From contig QHVE01000058.1 of the NCBI GenBank assembly GCA_003223455.1, positions 22,652 to 81,889 of the forward strand: a stretch of DNA of 59,238 nucleotides, given 5' to 3'. This stretch comes from Gemmatimonadota bacterium. GTDB lineage: Bacteria; Gemmatimonadota; Gemmatimonadetes; Gemmatimonadales; Gemmatimonadaceae. The translations under genes and the position numbers were made by a program. Every line of letters starts with the position of its first letter. Position 1 is the first letter of the stretch. The notes below the pieces were generated by a model, which was not told where the DNA came from, searched no databases, and saw nothing but the letters and a program-made list of their open reading frames with translations. This document shows positions 1-8,351 of this stretch, piece by piece.

Positions 1-1
1 C

Positions 2-970
2 GGTGTAGAGCAGTGGCAGCTGAGCAATGCCGAGGTGGCGCTCGCGTCGTTCTTCTTCCACCGCGACTACCGCGACTACTACGGGCGGCATGGAGGGGAG
101 CTGTACGCCGCGCTGCGGGCGACGGAGGACGCCGATCTCACGCTCTCGTACGGTGACGAGCGCTGGCGGGCACGCGAGACACGGGACCCGTTCGCGCTCG
201 CCTGGAACGCGATGGCGTGGCGTGAGAACCCGCAGATGGACGCGGGCCGGTTCCACGTCGTGAACGTCACGCTGCGGATCGACACGCGGAACGACGCGCT
301 CAATCCATGGGCGGGGTGGTACGTCTACGCCGATTTCGAACGTGGCGCAGGCTCGATCGACGTGCCCGGTCCGACGTCGGCGAACGTGCGCGCGCTTCCG
401 ACTGGGCCGACGCGCTACCACCGCGGCTTCCTCGACGTGCGGCGATACAATCGGGTCTCGCCCAGTGCGCAGCTGAACCTTCGGCTGGTGCTGGGCGGCT
501 GGCTGAGCGGAGATCCCCTGCCCCTGCAGCGTCGGTTGTCGATCGACGGACCCGGCACGATCCCCGGCTTCGACTTCCGGACGACGGAGGGCACGGACGT
601 CGGCACGTGCAGCGAGGGGACGGCGCCGCCGGGCCGGCCGGCGCAATGCGAGCGCGTGGCGTTGACGCAGCTCGAGTACCGAAGCGACCTGCGCGTGTCG
701 GTCACGCGCGGACGCGGCACCGCGCGACGCACGCGACTGCGCTTCGATGGCGCCTGGGTGTTCTTCGCCGATGCCGGCCGCGGCTGGCTGGTGAACGCGC
801 CGAACAGCTCCCTCAACATCGGCCGCCACGACCTGCCGTCGCTGTCGTCGTACCGCACGGACATCGGGGCCGGTCTGGTGTTCGAGCGCGTCGGCGTTTA
901 CATGGCGAAGGCATTGTCGGTGCCGAACGAGTCGGTGAACGTGTTCGTCCGGATACGGCACCGGTTGTAG
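2..970 (+). CDS. Outer-membrane beta-barrel protein, Omp85/BamA-TamA-like (5' end outside window)
   Basis: The frame is open from base 2 and stops with TAG at 970, so only about 322 C-terminal residues are visible and the start lies upstream of the window. The visible part looks like the barrel half of a D15/Omp85-type protein. It has alternating aromatic and charged strands (HRDYRDYY near the start of the window), a DTRN turn, an IPGFDFR segment that may correspond to the loop motif of BamA-type barrels, and the terminal strand VNVFVRIRHRL. A POTRA region would be expected upstream but cannot be seen. The next gene starts 3 bases downstream, so the two are probably co-transcribed. The barrel assignment rests on sequence pattern only; a two-partner-secretion type transporter is an alternative. 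Confidence 0.72.
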   Translation, partial: GVEQWQLSNAEVALASFFFHRDYRDYYGRHGGELYAALRATEDADLTLSYGDERWRARETRDPFALAWNAMAWRENPQMDAGRFHVVNVTLRIDTRNDALNPWAGWYVYADFERGAGSIDVPGPTSANVRALPTGPTRYHRGFLDVRRYNRVSPSAQLNLRLVLGGWLSGDPLPLQRRLSIDGPGTIPGFDFRTTEGTDVGTCSEGTAPPGRPAQCERVALTQLEYRSDLRVSVTRGRGTARRTRLRFDGAWVFFADAGRGWLVNAPNSSLNIGRHDLPSLSSYRTDIGAGLVFERVGVYMAKALSVPNESVNVFVRIRHRL

Positions 971-973
971 CGC

Positions 974-1603
974 GTGCACCGAGTCGCGCGGCCGATGCTG
1001 ATCGCGTGGATGCTGCTGCTCGCGTGGAGCACGCCGGCGGCCGCGCAGCGGCGCGTACAACTCGAGGTGAGCGTGCCGGGCGTAGCCGCGCCGGGAATCG
1101 TGACGACCGCGGGTCTGTTCGGCGACTCGGAGATGCGCGAGCTCGTACGTGCGGGATTCCCGATCTCGCTCAAGTTCCGACTCGAGCTGTGGCGCTCGGG
1201 CGGATTGTTCAACGACCTGGAAGGGAGCCAGGAGTGGGAGCTGATCGTCGCGTACGATCCGTCGCGTCAGCGATATGGAGTGGTGCGGCGTCAGGGTGGA
1301 CGCATGGAGGATCTGGGCAGCTTCGCGACGCTGTCGACGGCGCAGAGCGTCCTCGAGCGCCCGCTCCAGATCACGCTGCTCCCACGCCGCGAGAGTCGGC
1401 GCTACTACTACAACTACGCGCTCGACATCGTGGCGCTCTCGGTGAGCGACATGGATCAGCTCGAGCGCTGGCTGCGCGGCGTGCGCGGCTCGACGGCGGC
1501 GAGCGCGGTGGGATCAGGGGTGCGAACGCTGATGCTGCGGATGCTCGGCGGAGAGAACCGCCATTACGAGACGCGGAGCGCGACGTTCGTGGCGGAGCGC
1601 TAG
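974..1603 (+). CDS. Exported protein of unknown function, DUF4390-like
   Basis: This is a 209-residue protein with a GTG start 3 bases after the preceding stop; an in-frame ATG at 995 is an alternative start. The N-terminus is a clear signal peptide (hydrophobic LIAWMLLLAWS, cleavage near AAAQ). The mature part has an FPISLKFRLELW stretch followed by YDPSRQRYGVVR and a later LERPLQITLLP. This order resembles DUF4390, small periplasmic proteins often found near sensor kinases, but the similarity is by eye only. Coupling to the upstream barrel gene suggests an envelope role. It ends just before a terminator-like hairpin shared with the convergent HNH gene. Confidence 0.75.
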   Translation: MHRVARPMLIAWMLLLAWSTPAAAQRRVQLEVSVPGVAAPGIVTTAGLFGDSEMRELVRAGFPISLKFRLELWRSGGLFNDLEGSQEWELIVAYDPSRQRYGVVRRQGGRMEDLGSFATLSTAQSVLERPLQITLLPRRESRRYYYNYALDIVALSVSDMDQLERWLRGVRGSTAASAVGSGVRTLMLRMLGGENRHYETRSATFVAER

Positions 1604-1621
1604 CGCACCTCCCACACGAAA

Positions 1622-1651
1622 AGGGGCCTCAGCTAGTCCGCTGCGGCCCCT
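1622..1651. terminator. Bidirectional intrinsic terminator between convergent genes
   Basis: AGGGGCC (1622-1628) pairs with GGCCCCT (1645-1651), and CAGC pairs with GCTG inside it across one mismatch, giving an almost continuous 12-bp stem with a 6-base loop. On the minus strand the stem is followed by TTTT, the classical intrinsic-terminator layout. The hairpin contains the stop codon of the HNH gene. On the plus strand the downstream T-run is weak. Confidence 0.7.
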
Positions 1652-2274
1652 GATTTGTCCCCGACCTCGAGCACGTGATGGCTCCCCGCGTGCCCTCGAT
1701 GGGGATGGGTGCGGTGCTCGAGCGCCTCGAGCTGATGGAGGATGGCGTCGCCGTAGAAGGTGCGGATGTAGCGCGCCTGCGTCTGCGTGAGTCGGCGAAC
1801 GGCCCACGAGAGATGCACGAAGTGGGGCTCCACCGGTCGGGTGAGCGGGACCATTCCGATCTCGTGCGGCAGTCGGTTGCCCTTGCGCGTGTTGCAGGGC
1901 GAGCACGCCGTGACGACGTTCGTCCAGTCGTTCGTTCCGCCGCGCGAGATGGGAATCACGTGATCGCGCGTGAGCGCCTCGCGCGGCTTGAGCTCCGCCG
2001 CCGGCCGGCCACAGTACTGGCACCGGTAGTGGTCGCGCGCGAACAGGAAGGTGTTCGTGACCTGGCGGCGGAACCGCCGCGGGACGTGGATGAACTTGGT
2101 GAGCCGGATGACCGCGGGCCTCGGCATCGTGAGCCGCTCGGAGCGCACGACGCGATCCTGCTCCGCTTCGACGATCTCGGCCTTGCCGTCGATGACGAGA
2201 CGGAGCGCCCGACGCATGGGGACCATCGTCAGCGGCTCGAATGACGCATTCAGTGCCAGACAACCAAGGATCAC
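1633..2274 (-). CDS. HNH endonuclease family protein
   Basis: This 213-residue protein has the complete HNH/zinc core: YRCQYCG, then DHVIPISRGG, then the Asn of TNVVTACSPCN, with CxxC pairs that would hold a structural zinc. The N-terminus (LALNASFEPLTMVPMRRAL) matches the widespread chromosomal HNH family of unknown biological role. The GTG start is supported by a GGAGG ribosome-binding site 6 bases upstream and a promoter at 2307-2335. After the core there is a histidine-rich tail (HRTHPHRGHAGSHH) not needed for the fold. It lies downstream of the amidohydrolase but has its own promoter. Nothing nearby suggests a homing or mobile element. Confidence 0.9.
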   Translation of the reverse strand: MILGCLALNASFEPLTMVPMRRALRLVIDGKAEIVEAEQDRVVRSERLTMPRPAVIRLTKFIHVPRRFRRQVTNTFLFARDHYRCQYCGRPAAELKPREALTRDHVIPISRGGTNDWTNVVTACSPCNTRKGNRLPHEIGMVPLTRPVEPHFVHLSWAVRRLTQTQARYIRTFYGDAILHQLEALEHRTHPHRGHAGSHHVLEVGDKSGAAAD

Positions 2275-2306
2275 GCGATCCCTCCAGGCGTTGTGCGACT
2301 CACTTC

Positions 2307-2335
2307 AAAGTACGCCCGCGCAACAGCCCCAACAA
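2307..2335 (-). promoter_or_regulatory. Predicted promoter of the HNH gene
   Basis: On the minus strand TTGTTG (2335-2330), a 17-base spacer and TACTTT (2312-2307) form a vegetative-type promoter with the TAnnTT -10 pattern seen repeatedly in this window. Transcription would start near 2300, leaving a leader of about 25 bases that contains the GGAGG site. Confidence 0.5.
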
Positions 2336-2371
2336 GAGATCGCATGCAGTGACGCGGGCCATGCCGCGTCG

Positions 2372-3763
2372 TCAGCGACCTGTCGTCGGCACGGGATTCG
2401 TCGTGGCACGCGCGCCGTCGGGGGTGGCGAGCCACGCTTGCAGCCGATCGGCGCTCTCCTGAACTCGATGCGCGAGCGACGAATCCGCATCGAGCACGCG
2501 ACCATCGCGCACGAGCGGTCGACCCGCGACGGCGACGAACGATGCGGGCGTGCCGGCGAGCGCGAGCACGGCGGCGGCGATGGGATCGTGCGTCGGCCCG
2601 CGCCCGAGCGCAGCAAGCGGGAAGGCGGCGAGGTCGGCTGCCTTGCCCACCTGGAGCGAGCCGATCTCACCGTCGAGTCGCAGCGCACGTGCTCCGCCGA
2701 GCGTCGCCAGCGCCAGCGCCTGCGCGGACGTGAGATGGTCGGAGGGGCGGGCGCGCGCCGTGGCGAACAGGAGCGCCTGCCGCGCCTCGTCGAGCAGGTC
2801 CATGCGGTCGTTGCTCGCCACCGAATCGGAGCCGAGACCGACGTCGACACCCGCCGCGAGCAGCTCGGCGAGAGGCGCCACACCGTGCGCGAGCCGCGCG
2901 TTGGAGGCGGGACAGTGCGCGACCGCGCACCGACGGTCCGCGATCGCACGGATGTCGGCGGCGTCGACGCGGACGCAGTGGATGAGGAGCGGATCGACGG
3001 CGAGGACGCCCAGCACGTCGAGCAACGCGATCGGCGAGCGCGCGCGCGGCGCGACGGCGATGCCGCGCTTGCGCAGCCCGTCGGCGAACGCGCCCGCACC
3101 CCTCGCGACCAACTCCGTTTCGAGCTCGCTCTCGGCGATGTGCACCGCCACGGGAGCGGCGAGCTCGCGCGCGAGCGCCGCGGTGGCGCGGTAGAGCGGA
3201 TCGGAGACGGTATACGGCGCGTGCGGCGAGAGGCCGGCGCGCACGAGCGGCGTCTCGCGTTCTCGCATGCGTGCGTACCTCTCGCGCAGCTCGGCGACGG
3301 CGTGCTCGCACTGCGCAGGGTCGGGCCCGAATACCTCGCGATAGCAGATGCCGCGCACGCCGCGCTCGAGCATGGCGTCGAAGCCGGTCCCGGAGTCGCC
3401 CGTGTCGGCGAAGGTCGTCACGCCGACGCGTAGGCCTTCTTCCACGCCGAGGCGCGCCGCGTCGAGCAACGTGGCGGCGTCGAGCGCCGCGCGGCGCGCC
3501 GACGTGAGGCGCAGGATCCATTCGCGGAACGAGAGTCCGTCGAGAAAGCCGCGCATCGCGGTGAGCTCGAGGTGGCAGTGCGCGTTGACGAGCCCGGGGA
3601 GGAGAATGGCGTCGCCGAGGTCGACGTCGTCGTCCTGCGTATCGGGGGGCGCCTCGTCGCGCGCGCCCACCCACTCGATGCGACCCGCGCGCTCGAGCAG
3701 CGTCCCGTGCGCGATGGGGGCCGCCGAGACGGGGACGATCCACCGCGCGTGATAGCGCGTCAT
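2372..3763 (-). CDS. Amidohydrolase-superfamily metal-dependent deaminase/chlorohydrolase-like enzyme
   Basis: This 463-residue cytoplasmic enzyme has the metal-dependent amidohydrolase (TrzA/AtzN/SsnA group) signature set: NAHCHLE metal motif near residue 60, SPHAPYT, HIAESE, a conserved HC pair, and SDSVASND carrying the C-terminal metal Asp. An N-terminal composite beta-sandwich and a C-terminal VGKAADLA segment are also typical. The family includes S-adenosylhomocysteine, guanine and aminofutalosine deaminases. The substrate cannot be fixed from sequence; aminofutalosine deaminase of the futalosine menaquinone pathway is one candidate. Its ATG overlaps the stop of the upstream PHP gene by 4 bases, so it is translationally coupled to it. 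Confidence 0.9.
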   Translation of the reverse strand: MTRYHARWIVPVSAAPIAHGTLLERAGRIEWVGARDEAPPDTQDDDVDLGDAILLPGLVNAHCHLELTAMRGFLDGLSFREWILRLTSARRAALDAATLLDAARLGVEEGLRVGVTTFADTGDSGTGFDAMLERGVRGICYREVFGPDPAQCEHAVAELRERYARMRERETPLVRAGLSPHAPYTVSDPLYRATAALARELAAPVAVHIAESELETELVARGAGAFADGLRKRGIAVAPRARSPIALLDVLGVLAVDPLLIHCVRVDAADIRAIADRRCAVAHCPASNARLAHGVAPLAELLAAGVDVGLGSDSVASNDRMDLLDEARQALLFATARARPSDHLTSAQALALATLGGARALRLDGEIGSLQVGKAADLAAFPLAALGRGPTHDPIAAAVLALAGTPASFVAVAGRPLVRDGRVLDADSSLAHRVQESADRLQAWLATPDGARATTNPVPTTGR

Positions 3764-4521
3764 CCGTCGAAGGCGCCGGTGCGGGATCCGTGGCGGGTGG
3801 GATCGTACAGGTCCTCGTCGCGCACGCCGACCGAGCGCGCAAGCGCCAGCGGATGCGCCAGATCGGCCACCTGCTCGCGCGAATGGCCGTCGGAACCGAG
3901 CGAGAGCCTCACCCCGGCGTCGGCCGCACGCCGCACGATGCGGGCGTGCGGCCGATAGCGATTGGAGATCTCGAAGGCGATCCCGGCATCGCGCAACGCG
4001 CGCACGAGACGCTCCTCGTGCGACTCGCTCCAGAACTCGTTCGGCTCAATGTGGCGAAGCGAGGGCGAGATCAGCGTGGGGTGCGCGAAGACGTCGATCG
4101 GCATCTCGCCGGCGAGCGCTTCGAGCGACGCGACGTGGGCCTCGACGTACGCCGCGGGGGTGAGCCCCTCGGGCAGCTCGCGATGAAAGACGCGGAAGTA
4201 GTCGCCGTTGGCGAGCCGGATGGAGTGCAGCGAGCCGACGCGGTGCGTGAAGCGGCGGACCGTGTCGGGGGGCAGCTCACGCCAGAGCGCATCGTGCCAG
4301 CAGAACTCTCCGCCTCGCAGGACGTCGTATCCCTCGAGATCGTCGAGGTAGCGCTCGACGGCGCGCGGCGAATCGACCGTGGTGGGTGCGTCGCGCGAGA
4401 TGTGATCGGTGACGCTCGGTCGAACGCCGCGGACGCGCGCCTGCTCGACGACGGCGGCGACGCTGAGCGCACCGTCGGAGTGCGTGGAGTGGGCGTGGCA
4501 GTCGACGGGCTGCCACGTCAT
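3760..4521 (-). CDS. PHP-domain metal-dependent phosphoesterase
   Basis: This 253-residue protein begins MTWQPVDCHAHSTHSDG, the first PHP motif (HxH followed by SD). Later PHP metal motifs are VTDH, FAHPT and LGSDGHS. The size and single domain match stand-alone PHP phosphoesterases such as histidinol-phosphatase-like or nucleotide-phosphate-hydrolysing enzymes, not the DNA polymerase type. The start was set at 4521 because its ATG overlaps the PBP1A stop codon (ATGA) and the PHP motif follows at once. Its own stop overlaps the start of the amidohydrolase in the same way. Substrate unknown. Confidence 0.88.
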   Translation of the reverse strand: MTWQPVDCHAHSTHSDGALSVAAVVEQARVRGVRPSVTDHISRDAPTTVDSPRAVERYLDDLEGYDVLRGGEFCWHDALWRELPPDTVRRFTHRVGSLHSIRLANGDYFRVFHRELPEGLTPAAYVEAHVASLEALAGEMPIDVFAHPTLISPSLRHIEPNEFWSESHEERLVRALRDAGIAFEISNRYRPHARIVRRAADAGVRLSLGSDGHSREQVADLAHPLALARSVGVRDEDLYDPTRHGSRTGAFDG

Positions 4522-6872
4522 CTGTGTTGCGACGGGGGAAGCGTGAACGGGTTGCTGGTGTCGCGTGGCGTCGTGGTGTTGACGGAATCGCGCGCGGGAT
4601 GGGGGCGCGAGAGTCGCGGGATCGGCGCGGCGCCAGGGGTGACGATCGAGCCGGGCGAGGTGCGCACGTGCGTCATCGTCGACGTGTCGGGCCGCGGCGC
4701 CGGTGTCGTGGGCGCCGGGAAGCCGAACGACGTATCCACTGGCGCCGTCCCGGGCTCCGTTTGTCCGCCGGGTGTCGTCGGATACGGATTGGCGATCGGG
4801 ACGCACGTCCCGATCGGATCGGTGCCAGCGAGGAAGTACTCCGAGACCGCCGGGCCGCAGCCCGGCGCCCACAGCTGGCCGCTCGCGAGGTCGATCTGTC
4901 GCTCGACGACCCCGTCCGGCTTGGGCCAATCGGGCGAGGCGGGCTTTCGACGATAGACCTCGCGCATGAACGCCGTCCACGCCGGCGCGGCGAGGACGCC
5001 ACCCTGTGCGTTGCCCTTGATCTTCTGCGGCTTGTCGAGGCCCATCCACACGCCCGCCACCAGGTCCGACGTGTATCCGATGTACCACACGTCGGCGCCG
5101 TCGTTCGTCGTCCCGGTCTTGCCGCCGGCGGGAATGTGGAACAGGCTGCCGACGGTGCCCGCGGCGGTCCCACGCTGCACGACATCCTTCATCATGCTGA
5201 CCATGAGCCACGCTTCGTCGGGTGTCATCACGGGAGTGCGCGTCGGCGTCGGCTCCCACAGGACGTCTCCGCGCGAGTTCTCGACGCGCACGATGCCGTT
5301 CGGCGCGGCGCGCGTGCCGAGGGTGGCGAACGCGCTGTAGGCGGCGATCATCTCGATGGGATAGACGTCCGCGGCACCGATGTAGATCGAGGGATACGGC
5401 GGGATCGGCGTCGTCAGGCCGAACTTGCGCGCCATCTCGGTCACGGTCGACGGACCGAGCTCCATGCCGACCTTGATCGCGACGATGTTGCGCGACTGGT
5501 AGAGCCCGCGGCGCATCGGCATCGGGCCCTCGAACTTCCCGTCATAGTTCTGCGGCGTCCAGCTCCCACCGCCCGACTGCGGCACGGAGAGCGGCGAGTC
5601 GTCCACGATGTACGCGGGCGGGCGGCCGTTCTGCACGGCGGCGGAGTAGACGACGGGCTTGAACGTCGACCCGGGTTGGCGGAGCGCCTGGGTGGCGCGA
5701 TTGAACTTGGAGTCGTCGAAGTCGCGACCGCCGACGAGCGCGCGCACGGCGCCCGTGCGCGGGTCCATCGCAACGAAGGCGCCCTGCAGGTACGGCGAGT
5801 TGGGCGACGACTGCTCGCCGGTCCGCTCCGAGGCGCTCGCCATGTGCGCCTCGTAGGAACGGTGCGCGTACGCGCCGAACCGTCCCGCCTCGATCGCGCG
5901 GAGCTGATTCTCCAGCGCGCGCTCGGCCGCGGACTGCAGATCGACGTCGAGGGTGGTGTAGACCTTCAACCCCTGCTCGTAGAGTCGCTGTCCGAACTGC
6001 TGCTCGAGCTGCTGTCGGATCCATTCGACGTAGTACGGCGCGACATCCCCCGCCTCCGAGCGACGCGCGAGCTGGAGCGGATAGGCCTTTGCGAGGCTCG
6101 CGTCCGCATCGCTCACCGCCTTCTGCTGCCGCATGATCTCGAGCACCGTGTTGCGGCGCTGGATGGCGCGCTCGGGGGCGCGGCGCGGGTTGTAGCGCTC
6201 GGGAGCCTTGGGCAGGCCGGCCAGCGTCGCCGCCTCGGCGAGGTTGAGGTCGCGCGCCGACTTGCCGAAGTAGCGCTGCGCCGCGGTCTCGATGCCGTAC
6301 GCACCGTTTCCGAGCGCGATCTGGTTGAGATAGAGCTCGAGGATCCTGTCCTTCGAGTATTTCTCCTCGATGGCGCGCGCGACCTTGATCTCCTTGAGCT
6401 TGCGCACCGGCGACTTGTCGCGCGTGAGCCGCTCCGGGAAGATGTTCCGCGCCAGCTGCATCGTGATCGTCGAGAACCCTTCGGCGAAGCTGCGGCGCCT
6501 GATGTCGGTGAGGAGCGCACCGGGCACGCGATGCCAGTCCACACCGGAATGCTCGTAGAAGCGCTTGTCCTCCGTCAGCACGAAGGCGTTGCGCACGAGC
6601 GGGGGGATCTGGTCGATCTTGAGCAGCGTTCGACGCTCGAGCCCGAGCTCGGCGATGAACCGGCCGTCGGCGGCATACAGCTTGGAGGTCTGGCGCGGCT
6701 GGTACTGGTCGAGCACGTCGACCGAAGGGCACGCTCCCGCTCTGCAGACAAGCGCCCAGCTCGAGTAGCCGAGCCCGACGACAAACGAGACGAGGAACGT
6801 GGCGGCAACGGCGAGGCCGCGTGTGAGCTGTGGATGCCGTTGCCGGAACTTCTTGGAGAACGGAAGGTCCAT
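4518..6872 (-). CDS. Penicillin-binding protein 1A, bifunctional transglycosylase/transpeptidase
   Basis: This 784-residue class A PBP polymerises and cross-links peptidoglycan in the periplasm. One membrane anchor (AVAATFLVSFVVGLGYSSW) precedes the GT51 domain, with EDKRFYEHSGVD containing the catalytic Glu and TITMQLARN. The transpeptidase domain follows with STFK (nucleophile Ser), SRN and KTGTT. A Pro/Thr-rich tail of about 90 residues follows. I chose ATG 6872 (MDLPFSKKFRQRHP) because residues encoded further upstream are Arg-rich and unlike the family; an ATG at 6947 is a weaker alternative. It is the first gene of an operon with the PHP and amidohydrolase genes and is divergent from tyrS. 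Confidence 0.95.
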   Translation of the reverse strand: MDLPFSKKFRQRHPQLTRGLAVAATFLVSFVVGLGYSSWALVCRAGACPSVDVLDQYQPRQTSKLYAADGRFIAELGLERRTLLKIDQIPPLVRNAFVLTEDKRFYEHSGVDWHRVPGALLTDIRRRSFAEGFSTITMQLARNIFPERLTRDKSPVRKLKEIKVARAIEEKYSKDRILELYLNQIALGNGAYGIETAAQRYFGKSARDLNLAEAATLAGLPKAPERYNPRRAPERAIQRRNTVLEIMRQQKAVSDADASLAKAYPLQLARRSEAGDVAPYYVEWIRQQLEQQFGQRLYEQGLKVYTTLDVDLQSAAERALENQLRAIEAGRFGAYAHRSYEAHMASASERTGEQSSPNSPYLQGAFVAMDPRTGAVRALVGGRDFDDSKFNRATQALRQPGSTFKPVVYSAAVQNGRPPAYIVDDSPLSVPQSGGGSWTPQNYDGKFEGPMPMRRGLYQSRNIVAIKVGMELGPSTVTEMARKFGLTTPIPPYPSIYIGAADVYPIEMIAAYSAFATLGTRAAPNGIVRVENSRGDVLWEPTPTRTPVMTPDEAWLMVSMMKDVVQRGTAAGTVGSLFHIPAGGKTGTTNDGADVWYIGYTSDLVAGVWMGLDKPQKIKGNAQGGVLAAPAWTAFMREVYRRKPASPDWPKPDGVVERQIDLASGQLWAPGCGPAVSEYFLAGTDPIGTCVPIANPYPTTPGGQTEPGTAPVDTSFGFPAPTTPAPRPDTSTMTHVRTSPGSIVTPGAAPIPRLSRPHPARDSVNTTTPRDTSNPFTLPPSQHR

Positions 6873-6982
6873 CGAGCGCGGAAGAGGGGCCGTCGGTCCA
6901 GCGGGCGGACGCCGCGCGGACTCACACGAGAAGGTTAATGCGCGCATCAGGCGACCGCACCGATTCCACCGAGTCCCGTCGC

Positions 6983-7014
6983 CTGACAATCGGACCCCCG
7001 AGCGTCTACTTTTG
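6983..7014 (+). promoter_or_regulatory. Predicted leaderless promoter of tyrS
   Basis: CTGACA (6983-6988), an 18-base spacer and TACTTTTG (7007-7014) match a TTGACA-type -35 box in five of six positions and a perfect TAnnTTTG -10 box, the form known from Bacteroides and Flavobacterium. The ATG follows 4 bases after the G, so transcription should start at or within a base or two of the start codon. No Shine-Dalgarno sequence precedes the ATG. Confidence 0.65.
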
Positions 7015-7018
7015 TGCC

Positions 7019-8314
7019 ATGCAGACGACTGGAGCGGTGCTCGACGAGCTTCGATGGCGCGGGCTGGTGTACCAGCACACCGACGGCGTGGCCGACGCGC
7101 TCGAGGCTGGCCCCGTCTCGGCGTACATCGGCTTCGACCCGACGGGGAGCAGCCTGCACGTCGGCAGCCTCGTCCCGATCATGGTGCTCGTGCACCTGCA
7201 GCGGCACGGGCATCGGCCGGTGGCTCTGGTGGGCGGCGGGACGGGAATGATCGGCGACCCGAGCGGGAAGATGTCAGAGCGGCAGCTGCTCACGGCCGAG
7301 CAGGTGGCGGAGAACGCGCGCGGCATCCACGCACAACTCGAGCGCTTCCTGGATTTCGACGGACCGAGCGCGGCACGGATGCGTGACAATGCGGCGTGGT
7401 TGACACCGTTGCATCTCGTGGACTTCCTCCGCGACGTCGGGAAGCACTTCACGGTGAACTACATGCTCCAGAAGGACTCGGTGCGCTCGCGCATGGACGC
7501 CGGGATCTCGTTCACCGAGTTCACCTACATGCTCCTCCAGGCATACGACTTCCTCGAGCTGCGGCGTCGCGACGGCGTGACACTTCAGCTGGGCGGGAGC
7601 GACCAGTGGGGAAACATCACGGCGGGAATCGAGCTGATCCGCCGTGTCGATGGTGCCGACGCACACGCACTCACGATGCCGCTCGTCACGACGTCGAGCG
7701 GCGCGAAGTTCGGAAAGACGGAGGCGGGCGCCGTCTGGCTCGACGCGGACCGCACGTCACCGTACGCGTTCTATCAATTCTGGCTGGGGACGGAGGACGC
7801 GGACGTGGGGCGGTATCTGCGCTACTACACGCTCCTCGCGCGCGCCGAGATCGAAGCGCTGGACGCGGAGACGGTGTCCGCGCCGGAGCGTCGCGGCGCG
7901 CAGCAAGCGCTGGCCCGGGACGTGACGAGGCGTGTACATGGGGACGCGGCGCTCGCGGCGGCCGAGCAGGTGTCCGGATTCTTCTTCGGCGGACTCGAGG
8001 CGCGCGAATTGAGCGAGGAGGCTTTCGCGATTCTGCGCGCCGAGGCTCCGTTCACCGAGGTGAGTCGCGGAGAGCTGTCGATCGAAGGCGATCCTGCGAT
8101 GTTCGATGCTGTTCGACTGCTAACAGCATCGGGTTCGGCCGCATCCAATGGTGCGGCAAAGCGGCTGCTCGAGCAGGGAGGCGTCTCGGTGAACAAGGAG
8201 AAGCTGACAGCCGCCGATCGATATCTGCCCGCCGGCAACGTGCTGCTCCGCGGCGGGCACGTCGTCGTCGGCAAGGGGAAGCGAGACTACGCGTTGCTCC
8301 GAGTGAAGGACTGA
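7019..8314 (+). CDS. tyrS: Tyrosyl-tRNA synthetase
   Basis: This 431-residue class I synthetase charges tRNA-Tyr. FDPTGSSLHVGS carries the HIGH-equivalent motif (HVGS, residues 47-50), LGGSDQWGN is the tyrosine-binding loop, and KFGKT (residues 230-234) is the KMSKS-equivalent. The C-terminus holds an S4 RNA-binding domain (RLLEQGGVSVNKEKL). Length and order are normal for the TyrZ/TyrS bacterial group. The ATG at 7019 was chosen because the protein begins in the family register there and a -10 box ends just before it. It converges on the flippase gene, with a terminator between. Confidence 0.97.
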   Translation: MQTTGAVLDELRWRGLVYQHTDGVADALEAGPVSAYIGFDPTGSSLHVGSLVPIMVLVHLQRHGHRPVALVGGGTGMIGDPSGKMSERQLLTAEQVAENARGIHAQLERFLDFDGPSAARMRDNAAWLTPLHLVDFLRDVGKHFTVNYMLQKDSVRSRMDAGISFTEFTYMLLQAYDFLELRRRDGVTLQLGGSDQWGNITAGIELIRRVDGADAHALTMPLVTTSSGAKFGKTEAGAVWLDADRTSPYAFYQFWLGTEDADVGRYLRYYTLLARAEIEALDAETVSAPERRGAQQALARDVTRRVHGDAALAAAEQVSGFFFGGLEARELSEEAFAILRAEAPFTEVSRGELSIEGDPAMFDAVRLLTASGSAASNGAAKRLLEQGGVSVNKEKLTAADRYLPAGNVLLRGGHVVVGKGKRDYALLRVKD

Positions 8315-8315
8315 G

Positions 8316-8351
8316 CCGAAGCCGCCGCGCTCACGCGGCGGGACGCTTCGG
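8316..8351. terminator. Two-part hairpin between tyrS and the flippase gene
   Basis: CCGAAGC (8316-8322) pairs with GCTTCGG (8345-8351), and CGCCGCG (8323-8329) pairs with CGCGGCG (8334-8340) around a 4-base loop; four unpaired bases (8341-8344) form a bulge. The structure begins just after the tyrS stop and contains the flippase stop. No clear T-run follows on either strand. Confidence 0.5.

Noticed and set aside
1633-2274. HNH gene as a homing endonuclease, phage or mobile gene
   Set aside because: No intron, intein, phage or transposase sequence is nearby and the N-terminus matches the common chromosomal HNH family.
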